Below the pieces are notes generated by a model that was not told the origin of the DNA, searched no databases, and saw only the letters and a program-made list of their open reading frames with translations. Position numbers and translations under genes: made by a program. A DNA stretch of 64,000 nucleotides from Actinomadura litoris (GTDB lineage Bacteria; Actinomycetota; Actinomycetes; Streptosporangiales; Streptosporangiaceae). The DNA lies in NCBI RefSeq assembly GCF_009733595.1, contig NZ_WOFH01000009.1:310001-374000 (forward strand), read 5' to 3'. This document shows, piece after piece, positions 1 to 8,395 of the stretch; the stretch's first letter is position 1, and every line of letters starts with the position of its first letter.

Positions 1-748
1 CCGCCGCGCCGTCCCGCCCGGCCTCCCCGCCCCGACACCCGACGCCACCTGACCGCGCTTGCCGTCGCCTTTGTTCGGCGGAGGAATCGGCTTGTCGAAC
101 TTGGGCCGTTCTTCTCCGCCGGGCACGACGATCGGCGGGAGGCGAGCATCGCCTTACGGGACTGGGCGCTTTGCCCTGTCCGATGGGCGGCATTGGAAGG
201 GCGCGGGCCCGCTGGGCGGCCCGAACACCCAGGCAGGGGCATATCCGCGGCGACCACGCGAATGGCATGATGGCCGCCGCCCCGCCGTTCTCGGGGCGGA
301 CGCTCGAACGCGGCCCCATCGAACTCGCACGGCTCCGCGACGCCTCGGTAGAAGGCGGGCGCCTCGCCGATACCGTTGCTCGGGAATGGCTTCCACAAGG
401 CGTCGTCCGCCGATGATTTCGGGAAATTCCGGAACGCCGCGAGCGGGGCGCGAAGTAGGACCGGGGCCCGCCCGGTCACCAGTGGCGAGCCCCGGTCGTC
501 CTTCGCCGCCCGGGTCCGCCGCCGTCCGCGCGAAGGCGGGTTTGTCCGGGTACGTGCTAACAGTCTGTGTCCCCGCGGTCCCGCTCGCATGGGGCCACCG
601 TCACAGCGGGGCCGGGAAAACGGCGGGACCCGCCGTGTACCCGTGTTCGGGGCGGGAGCTAGATTGCTGGTGACCGGCGGGTAACGCCGTCCCTCGCGGC
701 CGCCCCGCCCAGGTCCAGCAGACCGGTCGTGAGACAGGAGTCCCGCAC
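1..748. other. Gene-poor left edge of the window
   Basis: I see no convincing gene in this stretch. Open frames exist on both strands, but their translations are Arg/Pro/Gly-rich with no recognisable domain and lack the codon bias of the neighbouring genes. The plus-strand frame from base 2 to a TGA at 50-52 could be the last residues of a gene beginning before the window (it would end PTPDAT), but 17 codons cannot prove it. The promoter of the thiolase gene must lie toward the right end of this region. I could not pick out a clear -35/-10 pair. Confidence 0.4.
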
Positions 749-1969
749 ATGCCCGAGGCAGTCATCGTCGCCACCGCCCGCTCCCCGATCGGACGCGCCT
801 TCAAGGGTTCGCTGAAGGAGATCCGCCCCGACGACCTCACCGTCCAGATGGTCACCGCCGCGATGGCGAAGGTGCCGCAGCTCGACCCGTCCGAGATCGA
901 CGACCTGCTGCTCGGCTGCGGCCTGCCCGGGGGCGAGCAGGGCTACAACATGGGCCGCGTCGTGTCGGTGCTGCTCGGGTGGGACCGCGTGCCCGGCGCG
1001 ACGATCACGCGGTACTGCTCGTCCTCGTTGCAGACGACCCGGATGGCCCTCCACGCGATCAAGGCGGGTGAGGCCGACGTGATCGTGTCGGCGGGGGTCG
1101 AGACCGTCAGCCGGTTCGCCAAGGGCAGCAGTGACGGGCTGCCCGACACCAAGAACCCGCTGTTCGCGGACGCCGAGGCCCGCACCGCCAAGGTCGCCGA
1201 GGGCGGCGCGGAGGTGTGGCACGATCCACGGCAGGACGGCGCGGTCCCCGACGTCTACATCGCGATGGGCCAGACGGCCGAGAACGTGGCCTCCAGCCGC
1301 GGCGTGACCCGGCAGGCGCAGGACGAGTTCGGCGTCCGCTCGCAGAACCTCGCGGAGAAGGCGCTGGCCAACGGGTTCTGGGAGAGCGACATCACCCCGG
1401 TCACACTGCCCGACGGGACGGTCGTCGCCAAGGACGACGGGCCGCGCCCCGGCACCACCTACGAGAAGGTGGCCGCGCTCCAGCCGGTGTTCCGCCCCGA
1501 CGGGACGGTCACCGCGGGCAACTGCTGCCCGCTCAACGACGGCGCCGCCGCCGTCATCGTCATGAGCGACACCAAGGCCGCCGAGCTGGGGATCACGCCG
1601 CTGGCGCGGATCGTGTCCACCGGTGTGACCGGGCTGTCGCCCGAGATCATGGGGCTCGGGCCGGTGGACGCGTCCCGCAAGGCGCTCGCGAAGGCGGGCA
1701 TGACCATCGACGACATCGACCTGGTCGAGATCAACGAGGCGTTCGCGGCGCAGGTGCTGCCCTCGGCGGAGGAACTCGGGATCGACCTGGACAGACTGAA
1801 CGTCAACGGCGGGGCGATCGCCGTCGGGCACCCGTTCGGCATGACGGGGGCGCGGATCACCTCGACGCTGCTGAACGGGCTCCGCTTCCACGACAGGCAG
1901 TTCGGCCTGGAGACGATGTGCGTCGGGGGCGGGCAGGGCATGGCGATGGTCCTGGAACGCCTGTCGTAG
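749..1969 (+). CDS. Acetyl-CoA C-acetyltransferase / 3-ketoacyl-CoA thiolase
   Basis: A 406-residue thiolase, close to the usual 390-410. It joins or cleaves acyl groups at coenzyme A, either condensing two acetyl-CoA or removing acetyl-CoA from a 3-ketoacyl-CoA in beta-oxidation, in the cytoplasm. The nucleophilic cysteine is Cys90 in RYCSSSLQTT. The GHPFGMTGAR motif near residue 360 carries the catalytic histidine, and CVGGGQGMAM near the C-terminus carries the second cysteine. The NEAF loop lies around residue 330. The ATG start follows AGGAG at 736-740 with 8 bases between. It stands alone: the next gene downstream has its own ribosome site. Whether it acts on acetoacetyl-CoA, fatty or steroid-derived substrates cannot be told from the sequence. 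Confidence 0.93.
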   Translation: MPEAVIVATARSPIGRAFKGSLKEIRPDDLTVQMVTAAMAKVPQLDPSEIDDLLLGCGLPGGEQGYNMGRVVSVLLGWDRVPGATITRYCSSSLQTTRMALHAIKAGEADVIVSAGVETVSRFAKGSSDGLPDTKNPLFADAEARTAKVAEGGAEVWHDPRQDGAVPDVYIAMGQTAENVASSRGVTRQAQDEFGVRSQNLAEKALANGFWESDITPVTLPDGTVVAKDDGPRPGTTYEKVAALQPVFRPDGTVTAGNCCPLNDGAAAVIVMSDTKAAELGITPLARIVSTGVTGLSPEIMGLGPVDASRKALAKAGMTIDDIDLVEINEAFAAQVLPSAEELGIDLDRLNVNGGAIAVGHPFGMTGARITSTLLNGLRFHDRQFGLETMCVGGGQGMAMVLERLS

Positions 1970-2143
1970 CGCGTGTCAGGGCGCCGGGTGGCCCCTGGGC
2001 GGGCCACCTGCGCGTTTACCGGAGGATGTCCCCGTTACGAATGATCTACGTAACGTGATAGATAGGTCCCCGTTAGGGGGTTGTCACATCCGGGTCGCTG
2101 TTGCAGAGTCGGCAGGAAGAGCCCCGCGACCTGGAGGTGCCAA

Positions 2144-2371
2144 TTGTCACTGAACCACTCGCCGGAGACGCACAGCAAGCTGATCGCCCGCATTCCGCAA
2201 GTCACAGGACGTGACATCCCCGAGTGGTTCACCGCCATCGAGAACGGTCCCTCGTTCTCCCGTTGTGAGGAACGCTGTAGCTGGCTGGCCGAGGAGCACA
2301 ACCTCTCCCACGGCTACGCCGCCGCGCTGGTGCGCGAACACGAGCGCACGCGCCGTGCGCGCCACTACTGA
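2144..2371 (+). CDS. Small DUF4287-like protein
   Basis: A 75-residue protein beginning MSLNHSPETHSKL. The phrases TGRDIPEWF and LAEEHNLSHGYAAALVREH resemble DUF4287, a short helical domain common in actinobacteria and of unknown function. I choose the TTG at 2144 because GGAGG at 2133-2137 lies exactly 6 bases upstream and the family begins at this point. Extending the frame to the ATG at 2081 would add Cys/Arg-rich sequence that does not look coding. A convergent terminator-like hairpin follows at 2467-2504. Confidence 0.8.
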   Translation: MSLNHSPETHSKLIARIPQVTGRDIPEWFTAIENGPSFSRCEERCSWLAEEHNLSHGYAAALVREHERTRRARHY

Positions 2372-2466
2372 GGCGCGCCCCTACGACCCGGTGGGATCCC
2401 GCCAACGGGTGATCCCCTCCGTCGCGGCGCGCCGACGCCTGCGGCCCTGGCGCAGAGATCCCACGA

Positions 2467-2504
2467 CGATCGGCCCCTCTCCGGACGCGGCGGGGGGCCG
2501 ATCG
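2467..2504. terminator. Convergent hairpin between the DUF4287-like and BI-1 genes
   Basis: A perfect 11-bp stem: 2467-2477 (CGATCGGCCCC) pairs with 2494-2504 around a 16-base loop. It lies between two convergent stop codons (2371 plus, 2520 minus), so it can serve both transcripts. There is no clear U tract, as is common in high-GC actinobacteria. Confidence 0.55.
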
Positions 2505-2519
2505 GCGTCCGGACGCCGG

Positions 2520-3338
2520 CTAGTCGCGTCCGGTGAAGTAGGACAGCAGGCGGAGCATCTCCAGGTAGATCCACACCAGGCTGAGCACCAGCCCGAACGC
2601 GCAGTACCAGGCGAACTTCTCCGGGGCGCCCGAGCGGACGCCCTGCTCGATCGAGTCGAAGTCGAGCAGCAGGAAGAAGCAGCCGACGAGGATCGCGGCG
2701 ACGCTGAAGATGTAGGCGAGCGGGCTGCTCGGGTCGCGGATGCCGATGCCGTCGTCGCCGCCGAACAGGTGGACGAGCGCGTTGACGATCATCAGCCCGA
2801 TCAGGCCGAGGCCCGCCGCGACGACGAACCGGGAGAACCCGGGCGTGACGCGGACGATCCGCAGCGCGTAGACGGCCAGCGTCGCGCCGAACGCCAGCGC
2901 GGTGCCGATCACGGCCTGGAAGACCACGCCGTGGTAGAGGTCGTTGTAGACGTGGCTGATGATGCCGACCGCGACCCCGTAGACCGCGGCGAAGGCCAGC
3001 ACCATCGGCGCGTTGGCCTTGCGGCCGAAGGTGATGAACGCCCAGATCCCGATCTCGGCGATGAGCGCGACGGCCAGCACCGCGGGGGCCAGGCGGGTGG
3101 GCACCAGCGTCCAGGCGAGCGCGGCGGTGATCACCAGCGTCAGCAGGGTCGACGCGCCGCGGACGACGACGTCGTCCATCGTCATCGGGCGTGTGGCCGC
3201 CGGCGGGGCCTGCGGCGGCGCCGGGGAGTACCCGTACTGCCCGTAGGCGGGCGCGCCGTAGCCGGGCGCGCCGTAGGCGGCACCCCCCGTGCGCTGCTCG
3301 AAGGCACGGCCCCGGAATGCCGGGTTCCTGCTCTCCAT
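2520..3338 (-). CDS. Bax inhibitor-1/YccA family membrane protein
   Basis: A 272-residue integral membrane protein. Residues 1-50 are rich in Gly, Tyr, Pro and Ala (GAPGYGAPAYGQYGYS), as in actinobacterial YccA/BI-1 proteins. About seven hydrophobic helices follow, including segments around LTLVITAALAW, LAVALIAEIGIW and IFSVAAILVGCFFLLLDF. The end, SLVWIYLEMLRLLSYFTGRD, matches the conserved last helix of the family, where acidic residues regulate a calcium or proton leak in homologues. The start is the ATG at 3338 (MESRNPAF) because GGAGG lies 5 bases upstream. Longer frames would run into the tRNA-like gene. The physiological role in bacteria is not settled. Confidence 0.92.
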   Translation of the reverse strand: MESRNPAFRGRAFEQRTGGAAYGAPGYGAPAYGQYGYSPAPPQAPPAATRPMTMDDVVVRGASTLLTLVITAALAWTLVPTRLAPAVLAVALIAEIGIWAFITFGRKANAPMVLAFAAVYGVAVGIISHVYNDLYHGVVFQAVIGTALAFGATLAVYALRIVRVTPGFSRFVVAAGLGLIGLMIVNALVHLFGGDDGIGIRDPSSPLAYIFSVAAILVGCFFLLLDFDSIEQGVRSGAPEKFAWYCAFGLVLSLVWIYLEMLRLLSYFTGRD

Positions 3339-3508
3339 TGACGCCTCCAAGTCGGACGACCCGAGCACCAGTCTAAGCGGCGAATGGCGCTCGTCCACGC
3401 GATGCTCCCGGAACCTTCCCCTAACCGTGCCGGTGAACACGCGAAAGACCGGCCCAATTGATCTTCGCGTGCCGTTCGGAAGCCGTTCGGGAAGCGTTCG
3501 GAAGGAGC

Positions 3509-3541
3509 CCGGCCGGCGCTCCCCGGCGGGACGCCGGCCGG
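3509..3541 (-). terminator. Hairpin downstream of the tRNA-like gene
   Basis: A perfect 10-bp stem, 3509-3518 with 3532-3541 (CCGGCCGGCG and its complement), around a 13-base loop. It begins 9 bases after the 3' end of the minus-strand tRNA-like gene, where a tRNA terminator is expected. The next 30 bases (3472-3505) hold three near-copies of GTTCGGAAG, which may be part of the BI-1 leader. Confidence 0.5.
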
Positions 3542-3549
3542 TCATCGGG

Positions 3550-3622
3550 TGCCCCTGGTCGGACTCGAACCGACACATAGGCTCTTTTAGGGAGCCTGCC
3601 TCTGCCATTGGGCTACAGGGGC
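3550..3622 (-). tRNA. Class I tRNA-like gene with anticodon position TAA and C33 (isotype unassigned)
   Basis: The minus strand folds as a complete 73-base cloverleaf. The acceptor is GCCCCTG/CAGGGGC with discriminator A. The D-arm is GCCCAATGGCAGAGGC with the invariant GG. The anticodon stem is GGCTC/GAGCC (six pairs if A26-T44 is counted). The variable loop is short (TATGT), and the T-arm is GTCGG-TTCGAGT-CCGAC. CCA is not encoded. The anticodon loop is CCTAAAA, so position 33 is C instead of the near-universal T, and 34-36 read TAA. TAA would be Leu, but leucine tRNAs have a long variable arm and this one does not. It could be a specialised tRNA, a tRNA used outside translation, or a degenerating copy. 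The intact stems argue against simple decay. Confidence 0.75.
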
Positions 3623-3792
3623 GGCGCAATCATACCGGGATGCCCTTGGGCTCCCGGACGTGCAATATTCGACTCTGGGCGCATTCCCGCCGGTGAGCGG
3701 GCATGTGACCGGCAGAGGGCCGGAAACGGCCAGGTCATCGTGCAGCGCGTGATCTGGGGTGCGCGCGGGGCCGGACCGGAAATTGGCACGGT

Positions 3793-5037
3793 TCAACGGC
3801 TGATTACGGCGCGCCCTTCCACCAAGGTCGTTCCCGCCCGACCATCGCGATCACGACGAATAGCACATATTTCGTGCATACCGATACGTCCGCTCTCGCT
3901 GGCGAGGGCGCAGGCCGCGAGATAGAGCAGCCAGACCCGGGCGCGGCCGGTTCCGGCTAGTTCGGCGCAGTGTGACCAATGACGTTGAAGGTTCGCCGCC
4001 CATGCCCGAAGCGTCCGCGCGTGGTGCTCGCGGAGCGCGCCGACGGCCCGCACCTCCAGGCCCGCGTCCTCCAGTTCGCCGACGATCGCGCCGAGGGGGC
4101 GCAGTTCGCCGTCCTCGGGGAACATGTAGCTGGTGGTGAACGTCCGGCGGATCTGGTGCGGCCCCGGGCGGCGGACGGGCTGCTGCAGGACGAGCCGCCC
4201 TCCCGGCGCGAGCAGCCCGTGCAGCCGCGCCGTGTCACGCTCCAGCGACTCGATGCCCGCGATGCCGACGATCGCGTCGTAGGGGCCGGCGCCCGCCTCG
4301 GCGAGGTCGAAGCCGCGCGGCTGGAGGTCGGCGTCCGCCTCGTCCGCGAGCGCGCGCAGGTGGTCGGCCTGCTCGGCGGTGCGGGTCAGCGCGACCACCC
4401 GGGCGCCGTGCTCGGCGGCGGCGTACCGGGCGAACGCGCCCCAGCCGGCGTTCAGGTCCAGGACGCGGGCGCCGGTGAACAGCCCGAGCCGCTCCGCGAG
4501 CGCCCGGTGCGCGGCGCCGGTGGCCTCGCCGAGGTCGACGGCCTGGTCCCACAGCCCGGTGCCGTGCGCGAGCCCGTCCCCGAACAGCCGCCCGAAGAAC
4601 GCCGCCGACTCGGTCAGCGGGGCGGTGCCGCGCCCGGACGCGAACTCCTCGGGCGGCGGCTTCGGCTCGGGGCCGACGGCGCCGAGCGTCACCGCCGTCC
4701 GGACGATGTCGCGCTTGTCGTCCCCGCTCAGCCTGATGGGCCGGTCGCCGCTGCGCATCACCTGCTGGACGGCGTCGAGCGCGGCGAACACGTCGCCCTC
4801 GATGTCCAGCTCACCGGCGACGTAGGCGCGGACGAGGCCCATCTCCCCCGGCTTCCACAGCAGCCTGCGCAGCGCCCGGCGGTGCCGGATCACGAACGCG
4901 GGCGCGCCGGGCGGCCCGGCGGCGCTGCCGTCCCACGCCCGCACCTGGATCGGCAGCTCGTGCTCGGCCTCGCGCCCCTCACCGAGCATGATCTTGGTGA
5001 GCAGCGGCGCCAGCCTGGAGGCGACTCCGTCCTTCAT
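3793..5037 (-). CDS. Cyclopropane-fatty-acyl-phospholipid synthase family methyltransferase
   Basis: A 414-residue SAM-dependent methyltransferase of the Cfa/mycolic-acid-cyclopropane-synthase superfamily. It would transfer a methyl or methylene group to unsaturated acyl chains of membrane lipids. The N-terminal ~100 residues (RHRRALRRLLWKPGEMGLVRAYVAGELDIEG in part) are the lipid-binding region of Cfa-type enzymes. The SAM-binding glycine motif is VLDLNAGWGAFARYAA around residue 195, where the first Gly of GxGxG is replaced by Asn-Ala-Gly. Cfa enzymes usually keep a C-terminal Cys/His/Glu bicarbonate site, and not all of these residues are obvious here, so the product (cyclopropane or methyl branch) is uncertain. 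The start is ATG 5037, with GAGGAGG about 11 bases upstream. It lies next to a type II NADH dehydrogenase on the same strand. Confidence 0.85.
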   Translation of the reverse strand: MKDGVASRLAPLLTKIMLGEGREAEHELPIQVRAWDGSAAGPPGAPAFVIRHRRALRRLLWKPGEMGLVRAYVAGELDIEGDVFAALDAVQQVMRSGDRPIRLSGDDKRDIVRTAVTLGAVGPEPKPPPEEFASGRGTAPLTESAAFFGRLFGDGLAHGTGLWDQAVDLGEATGAAHRALAERLGLFTGARVLDLNAGWGAFARYAAAEHGARVVALTRTAEQADHLRALADEADADLQPRGFDLAEAGAGPYDAIVGIAGIESLERDTARLHGLLAPGGRLVLQQPVRRPGPHQIRRTFTTSYMFPEDGELRPLGAIVGELEDAGLEVRAVGALREHHARTLRAWAANLQRHWSHCAELAGTGRARVWLLYLAACALASESGRIGMHEICAIRRDRDGRAGTTLVEGRAVISR

Positions 5038-5179
5038 CCTCGGGAACGCCTCCTCGGGGGCAGGGGCCAGGGTGCTCTCGATGTTGCCTCAGCCGTCACG
5101 CGAGGCCGCGCCCGCCAAGGCACGGCCCGCGTCCCGGGCCGCCGGGCGGGGGACGTGGGCCGGTACTCAGCGAACGCGG

Positions 5180-6541
5180 CTAGACGTCGGTGCGCCTCCC
5201 GGCCGCCAGCTCGAACTCCTGGCGGGGACGTTCCAGCTCGCCCAGCGAGACGATCTCGCGCCGGAAGAACAGCGCGAGCGTCCAGTCGGCGGTGATCCGG
5301 AACTTACGGTTCACGGTCGGCATACGAGACAAATGGTATGTGCGGTGCATGAGCCAGGCCAGAATCCCGCGCAGTTTCACGCCGTAGACGTTCGCCACAC
5401 CCTTGTGGAGGCCGAGACCGGCCACCGATCCGACGTAGGCGTGCCGGTAGGGTTTGCGCGGCTTGCCGCACACGTCCGCCGCGATGTTGTCGCCCAGCCG
5501 CTTGGCCTGCCGGACCGCGTGCTGGGCGTTCGGCGCGGTGAAGTCGCCGGTGTCGGTCAGGTCGGGCACGGCCGCGTTGTCGCCCGCCGCGTAGACGTGC
5601 TCCAGTCCCTCGACGGTCAGCTCGGCGGTCGCCTTGACACGGCCCTTGTCATCCAGGGGGAGGTCGCTGTCGCCGACGACCGGATGCGGCTTCACCCCGG
5701 CCGTCCAGACGAGCGTCCCGGCGTCGAACTCCTCGCCGTCGCTCAGCACGATGTGCCGGCCCTCCGCCGACTTCAGCAGCGTCTCCGTCTTGATCTCGAT
5801 GCCCCGGCGGCGCAGCGCCTCGGCCGTCCAGCGGCCCATCTCGGGGCCGACCTCGGGCAGGATCCGGTCGGTGGCCTCGACCATCGTCCAGCGCATCTCC
5901 GAGGCGTCGATCGTCGGGTACCAGCGGCAGGCGTCCCGCGCCATGTCCTCCAGCTCCGCCAGCGCCTCGATCCCCGCGAACCCGGCGCCGACGAACACGA
6001 ACGTCAGCGCCCGGCGGCGGACCTCCTCGTCGTCGGGGTTGGTGGCGGCGATGTCGAGCTGGTGCAGGACGTGGTTGCGCAGGAAGATCGCCTCCTCCAC
6101 CGTCTTGAAGCCGATCCCGCACTCGGCGAGGCCGGGGATCGGCAGCGTCCGCGAGACCGAGCCGAGCGCCACCACCAGCGCGTCGTAGCCGATCCGCTGG
6201 TCGGGCGCGCCGGTGGCGTCCGCGCCCGCCGGGCGGACGGTCACCGTCCGCGTGGCGTGCTCGATCCGCGTCGCGAACCCGTTGACGATCCGGCAGCGGC
6301 GCAGGACCTTCCGCAGCGGCACCACGACGTGCCTCGGCTCCAGGTTCCCGGCGGCGGCCTCCGGCAGGAACGGCTGGTAGGTCATGTAGGACTGCGGGTC
6401 GATCACGGTCACCGCGACCTCGCCGCGGCGCATCCTCGATCTCAGCTTCCGCTGGAGGCGCAGGGCCGTGTACATGCCGACGTAGCCGCCGCCGATGATC
6501 ACGATGTGCTGGACGCGGGCCGTGCTCTGCTCGGAAGGCAT
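5180..6541 (-). CDS. Type II NADH dehydrogenase-like FAD oxidoreductase (NDH-2)
   Basis: A 453-residue flavoprotein with two dinucleotide folds. The FAD motif is IVIIGGGYVGMYTALRL at residues 12-28, and the NAD(H) motif is FVFVGAGFAGIEALAEL near residue 165. The second FAD motif, VYAAGDNAAVPD, is near residue 310. These are the hallmarks of non-proton-pumping NADH:quinone oxidoreductases, which pass electrons from NADH to menaquinone at the inner face of the membrane. The C-terminal region (GVKLRGILAWLMHRTYHL) has the amphipathic or hydrophobic character used for membrane attachment. The ATG at 6541 begins MPSEQSTARV. The upstream frame codes only Arg/Gly-rich sequence. Confidence 0.9.
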   Translation of the reverse strand: MPSEQSTARVQHIVIIGGGYVGMYTALRLQRKLRSRMRRGEVAVTVIDPQSYMTYQPFLPEAAAGNLEPRHVVVPLRKVLRRCRIVNGFATRIEHATRTVTVRPAGADATGAPDQRIGYDALVVALGSVSRTLPIPGLAECGIGFKTVEEAIFLRNHVLHQLDIAATNPDDEEVRRRALTFVFVGAGFAGIEALAELEDMARDACRWYPTIDASEMRWTMVEATDRILPEVGPEMGRWTAEALRRRGIEIKTETLLKSAEGRHIVLSDGEEFDAGTLVWTAGVKPHPVVGDSDLPLDDKGRVKATAELTVEGLEHVYAAGDNAAVPDLTDTGDFTAPNAQHAVRQAKRLGDNIAADVCGKPRKPYRHAYVGSVAGLGLHKGVANVYGVKLRGILAWLMHRTYHLSRMPTVNRKFRITADWTLALFFRREIVSLGELERPRQEFELAAGRRTDV

Positions 6542-6848
6542 ACCGGGACCGGTACCCCCATACCGGGCTCGATCACCCCGCCGCCGCACCTCAGCGGGCG
6601 CGGGACCCCTCCCGTCCGGGTCGGACGTTCATGACCATCAGGGCCGAACTTTTGCCGACATATCAACATCTCACCCGATGCACCACCAGAAGAGACCGAC
6701 GGTGGGGACAGGGCCGGACGGGGGCGTCAAGCGGCCGGATGGGGCGGACCGCTCAGGGGTCGGTCCGCCCGGTCCGGCCGCTTGGCCCAGGCCCTGCCCC
6801 GCCGTCACCCGTTCTTGAGGCCCACCACCTGTTTGGGGGAGATGCCCG

Positions 6849-7397
6849 ATGAAGCGCATCATCTGGGGAACGATCGCCACCGCCGCCACCGCCACCGCGC
6901 TGACCGGCTTCGCGGCGACGGCCAACGCCGGTCAGACCACCACCGGCCAGGCCGCCACCGGCCAGGCCACCACCGGACGCGCCGCGCCGCACTGCACCAC
7001 GTCCAAGCTCAAGGCGTCGTTGTCGGACTTCGACGCCGGGGCCGGGCAGCGCTACCTCACGCTCGCCCTCACCAACATCTCCAAGAGCGCCTGCACCACG
7101 GGCGGCTGGTCGGGGCTCGGCCAGGCCGACGCCAAGGGCGCCATCCCCACCACGACCGTCCGCGAGGGGAAGGCCCACACGATCACGATCCCGGCCGGGC
7201 ACAGCGCCTACGAGGTGCTGCACTGGGCGGCGGTCCCGGCCGACGACGAGACCGGCGACCCGTGCGAGCCCGTCCCGACCACCCTGCGCGTGATCCCGCC
7301 GAACGAGACCACGCGGCTGACCGCGCCGTGGAACTACGGCGCCGTCTGCCAGCACGGGAGCATCCGCCTGACGCCGCTCACCCTCACCCACCCGTAG
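6849..7397 (+). CDS. Secreted DUF4232 domain protein
   Basis: A 182-residue exported protein. The signal peptide is MKRIIWGTIATAATATALTG followed by an AxA-type site near residue 28. A Thr/Gly/Gln-rich linker with three copies of a TTGQAATGQ-like unit comes next, then a DUF4232 domain starting at APHCTTSKL. DUF4232 is a beta-sandwich of unknown role in actinobacterial secreted and lipoproteins. The four cysteines (HCTT, ACTTGG, DPCEP, VCQHG) could form two disulfides. There is no lipobox, so it is probably released or loosely wall-bound. GGGGGAG lies 7-8 bases before the ATG. Confidence 0.85.
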   Translation: MKRIIWGTIATAATATALTGFAATANAGQTTTGQAATGQATTGRAAPHCTTSKLKASLSDFDAGAGQRYLTLALTNISKSACTTGGWSGLGQADAKGAIPTTTVREGKAHTITIPAGHSAYEVLHWAAVPADDETGDPCEPVPTTLRVIPPNETTRLTAPWNYGAVCQHGSIRLTPLTLTHP

Positions 7398-7441
7398 GCC
7401 GCACGCGCGACCGGCCGCGCGCGATGGACCACGCGCGACCG

Positions 7442-8266
7442 CTACGCGTAGTCGCGGGCGCGGGTGAGGACGGCGTCCAGCATCTCCTCGGTGACCCGCC
7501 CGGTGAAGGTGTTCTGCTGGCTCGGGTGGTAGCAGCCCAGCAGCAGGACCGGATCCCGGCGGGGCACCGAGGACGGCGGTGCCAGCTCGACCTCCGCGCC
7601 GTGCCCGAACCTCGGACGCGGCCGGGGCAGCCCGTACCCCGCCTGCCGGAGCGCGGGCCACACCGCCTGCCACGCGAACCCGCCCAGGCAGACGACGCAC
7701 CGCACGCTCGGCGCGACCTCGGCGACCTCGCGGGCCAGCCACGGCAGGCACGTCGTCCGCTCCAGCGGGGTCGGCTTGTTGTCGGGCGGCGCGCAGCGGA
7801 CGGCCGCCGCCACCCTGGTGTCGATCAGCCGCTGGCCGTCGGCCGCGTGGACGCTGGTCGGGAGGGCCGCGAGCCCCACCCGGTGCAGCGAGGCGAACAG
7901 CCAGTCGCCCGACCGGTCTCCGGTGAAGATCCGCCCGGTGCGGTTGCCGCCGTGCGCGGCGGGCGCCAGGCCCACGATCATGACCCGGGGCTCGGCCGCG
8001 CCCCATCCGGGGATGGGCCGGCCCCAGTACTCCTCGTCCGCGAAGGCCCTGCGCCGCTCCACCGCGACCCGCTCGCGCCACTCCACGAGCCGGTCGCACG
8101 CGCGGCACACCGACTGCCGGGCGCACAGCTCGTCCAGACCGGGGGACTTCGCGGCCAGTTCGATCACCTCGGCGGCGTCGTGCGCCACCGGTGTGCCGGG
8201 GGTGGCCGGGTCGCCCGGCCACCCGGATCCGGGGGGTACGAAGGGAGCGTTCGCCATACCGCTCAT
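7442..8266 (-). CDS. Type 5-like uracil-DNA glycosylase (UdgB family)
   Basis: A 274-residue DNA repair enzyme that removes uracil, and in this family other deaminated bases, from DNA. Motif 1 is VMIVGLAPAAHGGNRTGR and motif 3 is GCYHPSQQNTFTGR. Type 5 enzymes characteristically have Ala instead of the catalytic Asp/Asn in motif 1, as here. Iron-sulfur cluster cysteines appear as CRACDR near residue 58, with further cysteines at VRCAP, TTCLP and VCLGG. I chose the ATG at 8266 (GGTGGG a few bases upstream). A second ATG at 8257 is possible. The gene is divergent from the DUF2510 gene and convergent with the DUF4232 gene. Confidence 0.88.
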   Translation of the reverse strand: MSGMANAPFVPPGSGWPGDPATPGTPVAHDAAEVIELAAKSPGLDELCARQSVCRACDRLVEWRERVAVERRRAFADEEYWGRPIPGWGAAEPRVMIVGLAPAAHGGNRTGRIFTGDRSGDWLFASLHRVGLAALPTSVHAADGQRLIDTRVAAAVRCAPPDNKPTPLERTTCLPWLAREVAEVAPSVRCVVCLGGFAWQAVWPALRQAGYGLPRPRPRFGHGAEVELAPPSSVPRRDPVLLLGCYHPSQQNTFTGRVTEEMLDAVLTRARDYA

Positions 8267-8395
8267 CGTCCCACCCCGGGGGGCAAGTGGCGCGGAGTGG
8301 CCGCGCTCTCTGCGCCGGGGGCTCGGCTCGATACGATGCGTTGGCCGGTCGGGGAGGCGGGTGTCCGGCACCCCATTCGCGAAGCGGAGGCTGCC

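Noticed and set aside
59..673. 204-residue open frame at the left edge
   Set aside because: Low-complexity Arg/Gly/Pro sequence, no ribosome site and no domain. I describe the stretch as gene-poor instead.
3550..3622. Assignment of the tRNA-like gene as bldA-type tRNA-Leu(UAA)
   Set aside because: bldA-type tRNAs have a long variable arm and T33. This gene has a 5-base variable loop and C33.
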